Source: Planctomycetota bacterium
Lineage (GTDB): Bacteria; Planctomycetota; Planctomycetia; Planctomycetales; Planctomycetaceae
DNA: 64,000 nucleotides
Assembly: GCA_014584345.1 (NCBI GenBank)
Contig: JACTNB010000006.1
Span: 1-64,000, forward strand
Direction: 5' to 3'
In this document: one piece after another, positions 1 through 6,566 of the stretch
Layout of the letters: every line of letters starts with the position of its first letter
Position numbering within the stretch: the stretch's first letter is position 1
Notes under the pieces: model-generated
What the model was told of the DNA's origin: nothing
The model's input: only the letters and a program-made list of their open reading frames with translations
Databases searched by the model: none
Translations under genes and position numbers: made by a program

Positions 1-35
1 GCTTGACAACTCCTCACCCCTTCTACAGAATTATG

Positions 36-99
36 ACCGACTTAGACAGAATCCACAACCGACTTAGACAGAACCGTTCTGCCTAATAACAAGTTATGC
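36..99. repeat. Short direct repeat and core-site-like heptamers at left edge
   Basis: A 16-base unit, ACCGACTTAGACAGAA, occurs at 36-51 and again at 58-73 (22-base period). Directly after it come GTTCTGC (76-82) and GTTATGC (93-99), both resembling the R' core (GTTRRRY) of integron recombination sites. The first gene starts 27 bases further on. By position this should be the left boundary of the first visible cassette, that is the 3' end of an upstream attC or an attI. The inverted-repeat half expected for a full attC is not convincing here, so the assignment is tentative. Confidence 0.4.
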
Positions 100-126
100 C
101 TTAACTGGACGCGGGTTCCGCCAACG

Positions 127-759
127 ATGCAACTTGAGCAATACACAGCCGATGCGATCTGCCATTCAATGTGCATCGGCCCGCTTGTTGATCCGTCGTG
201 GGGTTCGGGGACGTTGGCGATCCGATTGCTTCTCAAACCATCGTTTCATCCGGAGGCGTGCATCACGATTGCCAAGGGCGAGGACGCCGCCTCGCTTTCC
301 GTCACCGTTCTCGCGGAAATGCTATGGCGGCAAGCCTATCCATGTCGCTTGCCCGCACATCACGACAATTGCGAACTAACAACAGCTCAATTCGCGCGTC
401 TCGCTCACTACCATCACGAAGCGGTGACTGATCCCAATGCTCGTCGAACTATTTGTCTCGATGGCATGGGCGTAAACTGCGCGTGGACAACGGGGAATGG
501 ATGCGACCAATTCCAGTCACACGTCGTTGATGACAGTTTGCGCGTATTTGTTTCTCAGATGATCGATCAAGCATGGCACACGTTAACCAATGCTGGAGTG
601 CGCAACGGCCTTGCCGAATGTGCTCGTTACATTGGTGCTGAATATCCAGCCGATCCAGTGCCGCCGAAACCGACGCTGTTTCGCCTCGGCGTGTTCGGAA
701 CCCCTGATGACGTTGATGAATATTTCCGAGTCTTGAAAATATCGCAGAAAAAGGCATAA
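127..759 (+). CDS. Hypothetical protein (cassette 1)
   Basis: A 210-residue soluble protein whose family I do not recognise. It has no signal peptide and no membrane segment. It contains several Cys and His residues, but they are not arranged as a clear metal site. ATG 127 is the first in-frame start after the core-like heptamer at 93-99; no Shine-Dalgarno sequence is visible. The TAA stop lies inside the left core box (GCATAAC) of the following attC-like site, a compact arrangement typical of integron cassettes. The function cannot be inferred from sequence. Reading-frame length, strand and context support a real gene. Confidence 0.65.
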   Translation: MQLEQYTADAICHSMCIGPLVDPSWGSGTLAIRLLLKPSFHPEACITIAKGEDAASLSVTVLAEMLWRQAYPCRLPAHHDNCELTTAQFARLAHYHHEAVTDPNARRTICLDGMGVNCAWTTGNGCDQFQSHVVDDSLRVFVSQMIDQAWHTLTNAGVRNGLAECARYIGAEYPADPVPPKPTLFRLGVFGTPDDVDEYFRVLKISQKKA

Positions 760-844
760 CCAAGCGGTGAACGGGAGCCGCCGATGACGCCGGTTTTGAA
801 ATCATAGTTGTTTGGCGGCGGCCCCGTTACCGCCGTCGTTACGA
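754..844 (+). repeat. attC-like site B (91 bp)
   Basis: Imperfect inverted repeat: left arm GCGGTGAACGGGAGCCGCC against right arm GGCGGCGGCCCCGTTACCGC, with unpaired bases in the left arm as in attC sites folded from single strands. R'' is GCATAAC (754-760) and R' is GTTACGA (838-844). The central loop carries TTTTGAAATCATAGT, which recurs in sister sites. The stop codon of the upstream gene lies within R''. Confidence 0.8.
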
Positions 845-950
845 TCGACTCGACAAACGCGACATAAACAGGAAGCGGGCGTCCACCGTGCCGATTCCCT
901 AACCGGAGAGACCGACGCCTCAACTCCAACTCGGTGGCAGGAGTCCCAAC

Positions 951-1682
951 ATGCGACGATCCCTCATTTGGGAACTTTTCGGAAACGCGATTTCGTCACG
1001 CCATAGAGAAACGCTGTGCGCGTATCTTGGCGATCGCAACACCCACCACGCTTTGGAGAACGAATCGATTCTCGCGCCAACCCTCGACGAGTTCCGCGAT
1101 GATCCTGCCTTCGATCCCAACCCGCATGGACTGGATCTGCCGAAGGGCTGCCTCGACCTGTCCCTGTTCGTCCACAGCCTTGCGGTATGGGGAACGGATG
1201 CGCTCATCCGTTCGGCATTAGCCTGCGCCACTCTGCAGGTGGAAAACCAGATCGCATGTCCCTCCCATCTGGTTCCCGCCCGCGATGGCGCATTCCGTGC
1301 AGTGAAGGCGTTCATCGAGTCTCCTACAGACATGAATCGGAGCGAAGTACTTCGGGCGTGCGTGGCTTGTCAGAAGCTGTACGCGCCGTACGACGACGAC
1401 CCCGATAGCGCAGACGCGCAGACGACATGGTCTCATCTCGGCGCATCGTGGTTTGCCGCGGAAACGGCTGCCCAAGACTATCGCCTGAAAGACTACGATG
1501 GCCCGGGACCACGTGAAGCAAGTCCCACTTGGTGCAGACGAAACGCCGTATGGCCGCAGAGAGCGGCCGAATCCTCAGCAGGGTTGTCATCATACGACGA
1601 CGTGCACGCAGTCATACGCACATCGTTGCTTGGTTGGATCTTGAACAGGCCGGACGGACAGCGTTTGCCAATGGAACCGTAG
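951..1682 (+). CDS. Hypothetical protein (cassette 2)
   Basis: A 243-residue soluble protein of unrecognised family. The start at ATG 951 is supported by AGGAG at 936-940. There is a CxxC pair (CVACQ) in the middle of the protein and an aromatic-rich C-terminal half, but no motif I can name. No signal peptide or membrane segment is seen. It sits between attC-like sites B and C in the same orientation as its neighbours, and its stop is 3 bases before the left core box of site C. The ~106-base leader after the previous core is the longest in the array. The function is unknown. Confidence 0.65.
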   Translation: MRRSLIWELFGNAISSRHRETLCAYLGDRNTHHALENESILAPTLDEFRDDPAFDPNPHGLDLPKGCLDLSLFVHSLAVWGTDALIRSALACATLQVENQIACPSHLVPARDGAFRAVKAFIESPTDMNRSEVLRACVACQKLYAPYDDDPDSADAQTTWSHLGASWFAAETAAQDYRLKDYDGPGPREASPTWCRRNAVWPQRAAESSAGLSSYDDVHAVIRTSLLGWILNRPDGQRLPMEP

Positions 1683-1685
1683 GGA

Positions 1686-1772
1686 TCGTAACAAAATGTT
1701 GGACCGGAGTCGCCGTTACGGTCCTCGAAAATAGTAGGTTGACCGGCCGCGAGCCGGTCAACATTATTTGCC
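1686..1772 (+). repeat. attC-like site C (87 bp)
   Basis: The left arm AATGTTGGACCGG (1695-1707) pairs with CCGGTCAACATT (1754-1765), with one unpaired G on the left. R'' is TCGTAAC (1686-1692). The right core is degenerate (ATTTGCC, 1766-1772). The arm sequence differs from other sites but still pairs, so the fold is conserved by compensating changes. An extra hairpin (GACCGG..CCGGTC) occupies the centre instead of the common TGAAATCA loop. Confidence 0.7.
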
Positions 1773-1791
1773 AAAGAACAGGCACATCGTC

Positions 1792-2322
1792 ATGGGACTT
1801 TTCGACTTCCTCAAACGCAAACAACCACACCCGCCCGAAGACGATGGCCCGTCGCCCGATTACGCGTTCGCGCACTATGCGCTGCGTCAAATCGCGTTGT
1901 CTGACCCGCTCCGATTCCTTGCCATGGCGGCTTCACCCGACGCAAGACACTTTATCGACGCAGTGTTGAAGAATGTTGCAGAGCAATGCGGACGACCAAC
2001 TACATTCGAGGCAGCTTCGGTCAAGATTCATCCAGTCCGTGTCAAGGATTTCCCATGTGCAGTCATTGAATTACCTGAGCCGAGAGAAATGGCCGAAGCC
2101 TTCATGGTGGCACTTGTCGTGCCGATCGACACGTCTTTCAAGGAACCACCAGACGCCAATTCGATCACCGGAAGATACTTCACATTAGAAAAGGAGTTTT
2201 CACTTACCAAAGACCGACGAACCGTACTCGCGGAATGGAATATGACAAGACATTCCAATTACGGCGATGGACCACCGGCGACCGTTGAGGCGTTTGTCGC
2301 CGCGCTCACCGGCCACCTATAG
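1792..2322 (+). CDS. Hypothetical protein beginning MGLFDFL (cassette 3)
   Basis: A 176-residue protein. I chose ATG 1792 because it opens with MGLFDFLKRK, a common start for small bacterial proteins; a TTG lies 24 bases upstream in frame. The rest is a soluble alpha/beta-looking protein with no recognised motif and no signal peptide. Residues near the middle (AVIELPEPREMAEAFM) suggest a globular fold rather than a spurious frame. It ends 10 bases before the degenerate left core of site D. Its function is unknown and its only context is the cassette array. Confidence 0.65.
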   Translation: MGLFDFLKRKQPHPPEDDGPSPDYAFAHYALRQIALSDPLRFLAMAASPDARHFIDAVLKNVAEQCGRPTTFEAASVKIHPVRVKDFPCAVIELPEPREMAEAFMVALVVPIDTSFKEPPDANSITGRYFTLEKEFSLTKDRRTVLAEWNMTRHSNYGDGPPATVEAFVAALTGHL

Positions 2323-2332
2323 CACACAAGAG

Positions 2333-2422
2333 GCAAATATCCAGCGTTGCACGCGAGCGGGCGGCAACGTCGTTTTTGAAATCAGAGTCACACGCACCCG
2401 CCGCTGAACTTGGTCGTTATCC
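2333..2422 (+). repeat. attC-like site D (90 bp)
   Basis: Arms around AGCGGGCGG (left) and CACCCGCCGCTGAACTTGG (right) pair imperfectly with extra left-arm bases. The loop carries TTTTTGAAATCAGAGT, matching sites B and E. R' is GTTATCC (2416-2422). The left core is degenerate (around GGCAAAT). The spacing between cores equals that of the better sites. Confidence 0.65.
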
Positions 2423-2439
2423 CGCATTAGAAGATCACG

Positions 2440-2910
2440 ATGTGCTTTGTCCTTTACATGGCGTCCAATACCTTCATACCGGACATACCGTTCGACACTA
2501 ATGCTCCTGCGCTAAACACACAGCCATTATCGGAGCGTGAAAGTCCAGTGCGGCGTGTGTTTGAACAAACCAACGTCAAGTTCCTTGGGTCGTCAAATCA
2601 TTGCGGTTGCGGATACCGTCACCTATCATTTCAAAACGGTGGCTGGCCCGAGGAATACTTGATTGCAATTGATCCTGAGTTTGGTGCCGATACGCAGGAT
2701 GACCATGAAAACTTACATCGGTTCTTGCTGGACCAACTTCAACACGCAGATAGAATCGAATTGTTTGGTTGCTGGGATGGCGATGTTGACTTTCCACCTG
2801 AAAGACATGAGACCATCGGCGTGGATGATGTGATCCGCCGGGACTTTTTCCTGCGCGAACGATGTCACTACACTGTCATCCGCCAGACTGTTCCCGAAAA
2901 TGCGGGATAA
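2440..2910 (+). CDS. Small hypothetical protein, MCFVLYMAS start, CGCG motif (cassette 4)
   Basis: A 156-residue soluble protein. It opens with MCFVLYMAS and carries NHCGCGYRHLSF at residues 52-63. This combination is one I associate with a recurrent family of uncharacterised small bacterial proteins, but I cannot name a function. The C-terminal third is acidic and Trp/His-rich (FGCWDGDVDFPPERHE) and ends in a predicted beta/alpha unit. The cysteines in CGCG could bind a metal, which is inference. The TAA stop is within the left core GGATAAC of site E, so the gene and its recombination site are fused as in genuine cassettes. Confidence 0.7.
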   Translation: MCFVLYMASNTFIPDIPFDTNAPALNTQPLSERESPVRRVFEQTNVKFLGSSNHCGCGYRHLSFQNGGWPEEYLIAIDPEFGADTQDDHENLHRFLLDQLQHADRIELFGCWDGDVDFPPERHETIGVDDVIRRDFFLRERCHYTVIRQTVPENAG

Positions 2911-2994
2911 CAAAGCGGTGAACCGAAGCCGCCTATCACGCGGGTTTTGAAATCACAGTCTTTGGCGGCCGCCCGGTTACCTTTGTCGTTCGTC
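2905..2994 (+). repeat. attC-like site E (90 bp)
   Basis: R'' is GGATAAC (2905-2911) and the left arm is AAAGCGGTGAACCGAAGCCGCC. The loop contains GGTTTTGAAATCACAGT and the right arm is GGCGGCCGCCCGGTTACCTTT. R' is GTTCGTC (2988-2994). The layout is base-for-base parallel to site B, with paired substitutions in the arms. The preceding gene's stop codon lies in R''. Confidence 0.8.
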
Positions 2995-3033
2995 TGCCAG
3001 GTTAGTAAACCATCCCTGAAAATGGAGTCTTCC

Positions 3034-3483
3034 ATGCTTGCTCGAATTGGATTCGTCGCGCTCACACTGCTCTGTGGAATCTCGGTTGGGAAGGAGTTCC
3101 TGTCGAATAAATTGGATGCTCGATGCCTCTCAATCCGTTACGTTGACGAAGGAGAGAAGACGAAGGTGCTCGCAGAACAAACTTTGCAACTGGGTAACAA
3201 CGGTACGATTGATTTTACGGCTGGCGGCGAAACGATACCACATGATGACGAATCGGCGCTCCGCGTCGGCACACAAATCACAGGGAACCTGACATCAATC
3301 GAGAACGATTTATACAGGGCTTCAATTACGTTGACGCTTGGAAATCAAGTAGAATGCATCAACGCTGAAACACAAATTGTTCGGTCAGAACGCTTGGAAC
3401 TGCGAACAGAACTCGAAGTGGGAAGAGAAACAAAAATCCCTTGTGGTGGAAACCGATGGATTCAACTCCGCGTCGACAATTAA
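3034..3483 (+). CDS. Small exported hypothetical protein (cassette 5)
   Basis: A 149-residue protein with an N-terminal signal peptide (MLARIGFVALTLLCGISVG). Start ATG 3034 is preceded by GGAG at 3024-3027. Reading further upstream would begin inside the attC-like site, so it is rejected. The mature part is mostly beta-strand in character, with two Cys residues near the C-terminal half (VECIN and IPCGG) that could form a disulphide in the periplasm. No family is recognised. The stop TAA forms part of the left core (AATTAAC) of site F. The cargo is probably secreted or periplasmic. Confidence 0.65.
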   Translation: MLARIGFVALTLLCGISVGKEFLSNKLDARCLSIRYVDEGEKTKVLAEQTLQLGNNGTIDFTAGGETIPHDDESALRVGTQITGNLTSIENDLYRASITLTLGNQVECINAETQIVRSERLELRTELEVGRETKIPCGGNRWIQLRVDN

Positions 3484-3579
3484 CAGCAGACGAACCATCC
3501 GATGCACCTGAGTCGCTGATCGGCCGCGAATTTGAATCATATTTCTCTGGCGGCGACTGGGTGATCGTGATCGTTAGGC
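3478..3579 (+). repeat. attC-like site F (102 bp) with consensus GTTAGGC core
   Basis: R' is GTTAGGC (3573-3579), a perfect GTTRRRY core. R'' is AATTAAC (3478-3484). The arms CCGATGCACCTGAGTCGC and GGCGACTGGGTGATCG pair with three extra left-arm bases. The loop has TTTGAATCATATT, a diverged form of the shared loop. Confidence 0.75.
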
Positions 3580-3600
3580 ATTAAGCGAAAGTCGGAAGCG

Positions 3601-4182
3601 ATGGCGGAGTTTCCACAATTCACGCAAGATGAAGAAGAGTATTGGAGAACTTCCAAAGAGTTCGTGCGCGTGCTGATTGCCGAGTTGAATCGCTCGTTGA
3701 AGGAGAGTGGTGTCTGGAAGGCGAAACGGAAACAAATTTGTACCACATTTGCGTTTCGCTTTGCGTATTATCTCGACCAGCAATGGATGAAGGTGGACGG
3801 AAAGACTCAGTATCCATTTCTGTGCTTCACTAAGTCGTTTCTCGACGTCGACGTATCCCTGGCAGAAGTTTCACCAATTAACTGCCCGCACAAGTCTGTT
3901 GAATTACACGCGATGGTGAGCGACGAAGTTGACTGGTTCTTCAATGAAATGAAAGAAAGGGAGAATGCGGTCGTCGTCGGCAGCGTGGGCGACGAGACCG
4001 AAGACTCGGATGTAATCAAACAGAACTTTGTCGTGCCAGTAGCAACTTGCCCGACATGCCAGGGCACCGGGAAGTGCTATTGCATCCGAAAGGGTTCCGG
4101 AGTTCCTTCCGAATGCCCTCGCTGTCAAGGGACCGGCCAATGTAAGCATTGCAAGGGCACCGGCAAATGGATCCACGCATAA
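3601..4182 (+). CDS. Protein with C-terminal DnaJ-type zinc knuckles (cassette 6)
   Basis: A 193-residue protein. Residues 1-140 are a mainly helical domain I do not recognise. The last ~50 residues contain CPTCQGTGKCYC and then CPRCQGTGQCKHCKGTG, the CxxCxGxG repeats of the DnaJ/Hsp40 cysteine-rich region, which bind zinc. There is no J-domain (no HPD), so it is not a DnaJ co-chaperone. The knuckles more likely mediate protein or nucleic-acid binding (inference). The TAA stop is in the left core GCATAAC of site G. An unusual cargo for a cassette array. Confidence 0.75.
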   Translation: MAEFPQFTQDEEEYWRTSKEFVRVLIAELNRSLKESGVWKAKRKQICTTFAFRFAYYLDQQWMKVDGKTQYPFLCFTKSFLDVDVSLAEVSPINCPHKSVELHAMVSDEVDWFFNEMKERENAVVVGSVGDETEDSDVIKQNFVVPVATCPTCQGTGKCYCIRKGSGVPSECPRCQGTGQCKHCKGTGKWIHA

Positions 4183-4266
4183 CTATCCGATCCAGCCGAG
4201 CGGCGAAGTAAGGCGTGTTGAAGTTGATGATCAACCGTCGCAGTCGGCTGATCGGTATCGTTCGCT
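4177..4266 (+). repeat. attC-like site G (90 bp)
   Basis: R'' is GCATAAC (4177-4183) and R' is GTTCGCT (4260-4266). The left arm TATCCGATCCAGCCGA pairs with TCGGCTGATCGGTA, leaving two unpaired bases on the left. The central part has its own hairpin (GTTGAAGTTGATGATCAAC). The stop codon of the upstream gene lies in R''. Confidence 0.75.
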
Positions 4267-4312
4267 GACGAATCGGGCCACTTGTCCACACACAGTTAAT
4301 AAGGAGCGTGAC

Positions 4313-4795
4313 ATGACCAATAAAGAGTTGATTCGCCAACTGATCAAGGGTTCAATTCAACGCGCAGTTCAGGAGAGTGTGGCCGCAATCATCGTGATGA
4401 TCGGGTTTGCTGCTATCCTTGCGCACAGTGAGGTTGGATCGCCGAAATACTGCGGATGCCTGGTCATTCTCGTGAGTAGCGGGTTCATTGTGGGTGTTGT
4501 TTGGTCCCACGCGCTGAGCTACCAGCTGTTGAGTTCACATTCTCCGGAAGATCTGGGATTCTGGCGAGCGGCATTCCGTGCGCAGGCGAAGCTCCTTCGG
4601 TGGGTGCCGCTTTGGTACTGTGTGCCGATCGGTGCTGGCGCGCTTCTGTTCGTTGCACCAACATATCCCGCTGAACTGCTGCCGTTTCTGCTCCTTGCCT
4701 CATTTTTTGCGGCCGTCCTCACTGGTGTCACGATTCTGAATCGTGGCGTCGCCAGCAAGATTGAGGAGATGGAGTCACAACTCACGGGATCGTAA
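4313..4795 (+). CDS. Four-helix membrane protein of unknown function (cassette 7)
   Basis: A 160-residue integral membrane protein. Hydrophobic segments lie at about residues 22-40, 45-65, 98-115 and 120-142, with a basic N-terminus and a short acidic C-terminal tail. The start is supported by AAGGAG at 4302-4307. No catalytic or transport motif is evident. The TAA stop is close to the TCGTAAT sequence at the edge of site H. It is probably a small inner-membrane protein; its function is unknown. Confidence 0.7.
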   Translation: MTNKELIRQLIKGSIQRAVQESVAAIIVMIGFAAILAHSEVGSPKYCGCLVILVSSGFIVGVVWSHALSYQLLSSHSPEDLGFWRAAFRAQAKLLRWVPLWYCVPIGAGALLFVAPTYPAELLPFLLLASFFAAVLTGVTILNRGVASKIEEMESQLTGS

Positions 4796-4814
4796 TCGCG
4801 CCAGAAACAGAGCC

Positions 4815-4906
4815 AGCGAACCAGGCCATGCACCGGAGTGGCGGTGGCCAGCGTTTCCTGAAATCATAGTCGACTCCCGCCACCCGTTGATGACGGGACG
4901 TTCTAC
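4815..4906 (+). repeat. attC-like site H (92 bp)
   Basis: The left arm CATGCACCGGAGTGGCGG pairs with CCGCCACCCGTTGATG, leaving an extra left-arm base. The loop carries TTTCCTGAAATCATAGT, matching sites B, D and E. R'' is AGCGAAC (4815-4821) and R' is GTTCTAC (4900-4906). The cores are weaker than in other sites but the spacing is identical. Confidence 0.7.
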
Positions 4907-4938
4907 CACAGATCGACGTATTCCTTGATGGAGACGCA

Positions 4939-5439
4939 ATGAAAACTGTTCTTGCACAACGAGCGATCACTTTCATGTTGGCTGCGGTTATTATTTCCAC
5001 ACTGATCTATAGCACTCACATTACCGCAGCGCCCAACCGCCCGGCGACCCAGTTACCCTACCGCGTCGAAATGACAGCCATCCTAGATCGGGATGATGCC
5101 AAACTTGTCACAATTCGAGTGGATAGCGGCACGGCCTTTTACGCAACCGTGGATCATGGCGAAGGCCATACGAGTTGTGCCTCCACGCTTGATCCGACCT
5201 CCAAATTACACCAGGTAGAGATCGTCTTGCTGCTCGACCACATTCCGTCGCGTCAATGTATTAAGGAGCTTCTGACCGTCGGCGGAGCGGGTGGCCCGTC
5301 TGTGCAACCGGTCAATAGCGACTACAAGCTCAATGACAACTTTACGGCCAAGGTCATTAACGGCAATTACAAACGTGATCAGACGGTCGATCTACTTGCC
5401 TGGCAGGACCGAACTTTCACCCTGTCGATTGGCAAGTAG
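4939..5439 (+). CDS. Exported hypothetical protein (cassette 8)
   Basis: A 166-residue protein with an N-terminal hydrophobic segment at residues 8-25 (signal peptide or anchor), then a predicted all-beta periplasmic domain. GGAG sits about 7 bases before the ATG. Two Cys residues in the mature part (HTSCAS and RQCIKE) could pair. No family is recognised. It ends two bases before the left core (GCAGAAC) of site I. With cassettes 5 and 7 it makes three of eight intact cargo proteins targeted to membrane or envelope. Confidence 0.65.
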   Translation: MKTVLAQRAITFMLAAVIISTLIYSTHITAAPNRPATQLPYRVEMTAILDRDDAKLVTIRVDSGTAFYATVDHGEGHTSCASTLDPTSKLHQVEIVLLLDHIPSRQCIKELLTVGGAGGPSVQPVNSDYKLNDNFTAKVINGNYKRDQTVDLLAWQDRTFTLSIGK

Positions 5440-5441
5440 TG

Positions 5442-5533
5442 GCAGAACGAAGCGTTGGACATGGAGCCGCCGATCACGTCTTTGCTGAAGTCAACGTTGG
5501 TTGGCGCCGGCCCGGTCAACGCTGCGGTTAGGC
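5442..5533 (+). repeat. attC-like site I (92 bp) with consensus GTTAGGC core
   Basis: R'' is GCAGAAC (5442-5448) and R' is GTTAGGC (5527-5533), a perfect consensus core. The left arm GCGTTGGACATGGAGCCGCC pairs with GGCGCCGGCCCGGTCAACGC. Relative to site B the arm bases change on both sides (GCGGT/ACCGC to GCGTT/AACGC), so pairing is maintained. The loop has TTTGCTGAAGTCAACGT. This is the last recognisable site of the array. Confidence 0.8.
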
Positions 5534-5554
5534 GGAAGAGCACCACGGAACGCC

Positions 5555-5911
5555 ATGCCACTCATCAAATGTCCAGAATGTCAGAGGGATGTTTCCTCTG
5601 ACGCCACTATACTGGACTTTCTGGGGACTCTCTGCGGAGCGCTGATCTTCTCGGCGAACTCCAGGGTCCCTGTCTCATTCAGGTGGCCTGCCTCTCCGGC
5701 CGGCAGCGGCGCTCGCGCGGGTAATCCTTCGATCTCATACACCTCGTCGAGCGAACGAACGGAGCGACCACCTCCCGGAAGTATGGCCTCTGGCTACACG
5801 CCTTTGCCGCGGCCCCCGCGACGTTTCTCATCGGTGGCAGCGACTCTGAGCCGTGTCAGTTTTTTACCGTGGTACTGCGTGGCTGAGCGTAGCGGTAGAA
5901 GCCGGGTGTGA
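5555..5911 (+). pseudogene. Truncated zinc-ribbon cassette gene (cassette 9)
   Basis: After site I a new gene begins with MPLIKCPECQRDVSSDA, the usual opening of short zinc-ribbon proteins (first CxxC at residues 6-9). The expected second Cys pair does not follow. After about residue 30 the frame becomes a low-quality Pro/Ser/Arg-rich sequence running to 5911, without a membrane segment or domain. No attC-like site follows. I read this as a cassette gene cut off soon after its start, marking the right end of the array. An intact short protein with another fold cannot be excluded. Confidence 0.5.
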
Positions 5912-5949
5912 TGATCCATTTCACCATCAGGCCATGTCAGTCGTTCAAG
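5640..5949. other. Junction between cassette array and tRNA cluster, no gene recognised
   Basis: Apart from the decayed frame of the zinc-ribbon gene, nothing coding-like, no clear inverted repeat and no tRNA is seen on either strand. The composition is GC-rich (GCGCTCGCGCGGG) and unlike both flanks. It probably records a deletion or rearrangement that joined the array to the tRNA region. Confidence 0.4.
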
Positions 5950-6034
5950 CGAAAGGCAAGGGATTCGAACCCTCATCTCCAGTAGAGAGCCGCGTTAGCA
6001 GTGCGGTCCGGCCAACCGTATCCGGCTACCTTCC
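5950..6034 (-). tRNA. tRNA-Ser (GCT)
   Basis: Read on the minus strand, a full class II tRNA folds. The acceptor is GGAAGGT with GCCTTTC (two G.T wobbles). The anticodon loop is CTGCTAA with anticodon GCT, and the variable arm (CTCT..GGAG) is the long type expected of Ser tRNAs. The T-arm is GAGGG-TTCGAAT-CCCTT and the discriminator is G. CCA is not encoded. One mismatch (A-C) closes the anticodon stem. Confidence 0.8.
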
Positions 6035-6045
6035 TCGTATGAATC

Positions 6046-6252
6046 TCAGTGTCGATACTCAGGAGAGATGGTTTCACCTTCTTCAACGTACTCAGTCGGG
6101 ATCGTGTAGATGATTGGCTGGCCATTCGCATTGACTTCGCCGAACCAGAGTCCGAGATGGTCGGAGAGGTCGCTTTCCGGATAATCCGCGCAGAGTTCCT
6201 GACCATTCCGAGCGATGATTGCGACCTGGCCGTTGTATGGAACAAATCTCAT
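6046..6252 (-). CDS. Small acidic hypothetical protein inside tRNA cluster
   Basis: A 68-residue minus-strand protein starting at ATG 6252, with an AGAGG-type ribosome binding site 8-10 bases upstream (minus strand). It is acidic, soluble and low in Cys, with a regular pattern (VAIIARNGQELCADYP, then GLWFGEVNANGQPIIY) suggesting a small beta-rich fold. No family is recognised. It lies in the same orientation as the flanking tRNA genes and may be co-transcribed with them. Small unknown genes between tRNAs are typical of phage- or island-derived tRNA clusters (inference). Confidence 0.5.
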   Translation of the reverse strand: MRFVPYNGQVAIIARNGQELCADYPESDLSDHLGLWFGEVNANGQPIIYTIPTEYVEEGETISPEYRH

Positions 6253-6277
6253 GTCCTGTGCCTCTCACCTTTGTCCT

Positions 6278-6363
6278 TGGGACTCACCGGGAATCGAACC
6301 CGCTGTGTTGAGTATAGGGGCCACCATGCCATAGCGGTGTCTTCCCATTGGACCATGAGCCCC
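6278..6363 (-). tRNA. Atypical tRNA-like gene (possible Ala GGC)
   Basis: On the minus strand the acceptor GGGGCTC pairs with GAGTCCC, followed by discriminator A. The D-arm (GGTC..GAC) and a TTCGATT T-loop are present. One fold gives anticodon stem CCGCT/GGTGG and loop ATGGCAT (anticodon GGC, Ala). An alternative gives an 8-base loop. Abnormal points are a ~17-base variable region, a G-G mismatch in the T-stem and an extra T between T-stem and acceptor. It may be a decayed gene or a divergent functional one. Confidence 0.45.
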
Positions 6364-6376
6364 TTTCTGTTGTCAG

Positions 6377-6488
6377 TAGACCTGATGGGAGTCGAACCCG
6401 GGCACCGCCCGTAGGGTAGTCCACCGCTTGCGCGGACCTCCGGCGAGTGATCCAGAGCACATGCCCCAGCCGATCAAATCGTACGTCT
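6377..6488 (-). other. tRNA-like relic with intact T-arm
   Basis: On the minus strand GGGTTCGACTCCC looks like a T-arm, followed by CAGGTCT. A possible 5' acceptor partner is AGACGTA at the far end (5 of 7 pairs), which would make the element ~112 nt. In between lie strong hairpins (CTCTGG/CCGGAG; GTCCGC-GCAA-GCGG; GGGC-GGT-GCCC), but no convincing anticodon arm with T33. It is best regarded as a decayed or chimeric tRNA. Confidence 0.35.
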
Positions 6489-6489
6489 G

Positions 6490-6560
6490 CCTCCTTCAGG
6501 CATTGTGAGACGCTATGCAGCGTCGCCAGCTTAACAGGCTGGTGCCGGGTACTATCCGGC
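6490..6560 (-). other. tRNA-Asn-like half (anticodon arm GTT)
   Basis: On the minus strand a D-arm-like GCC..GGC and an anticodon arm CCAGC-CTGTTAA-GCTGG (anticodon GTT, Asn) are present. No T-arm with TTCGANT follows. Instead there is a perfect hairpin GACGCT-GCAT-AGCGTC. It is probably a tRNA-Asn gene that lost its 3' half. Confidence 0.35.
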
Positions 6561-6566
6561 TCGTGG

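Noticed and set aside
754..5533. The ~90-base repeats read as REP/ERIC-type repeats or as terminators
   Set aside because: Pairing with extra bases on only one arm, GTT-type end cores, stop codons within the left core and one repeat per small gene fit attC sites better. T-runs for terminators are missing.
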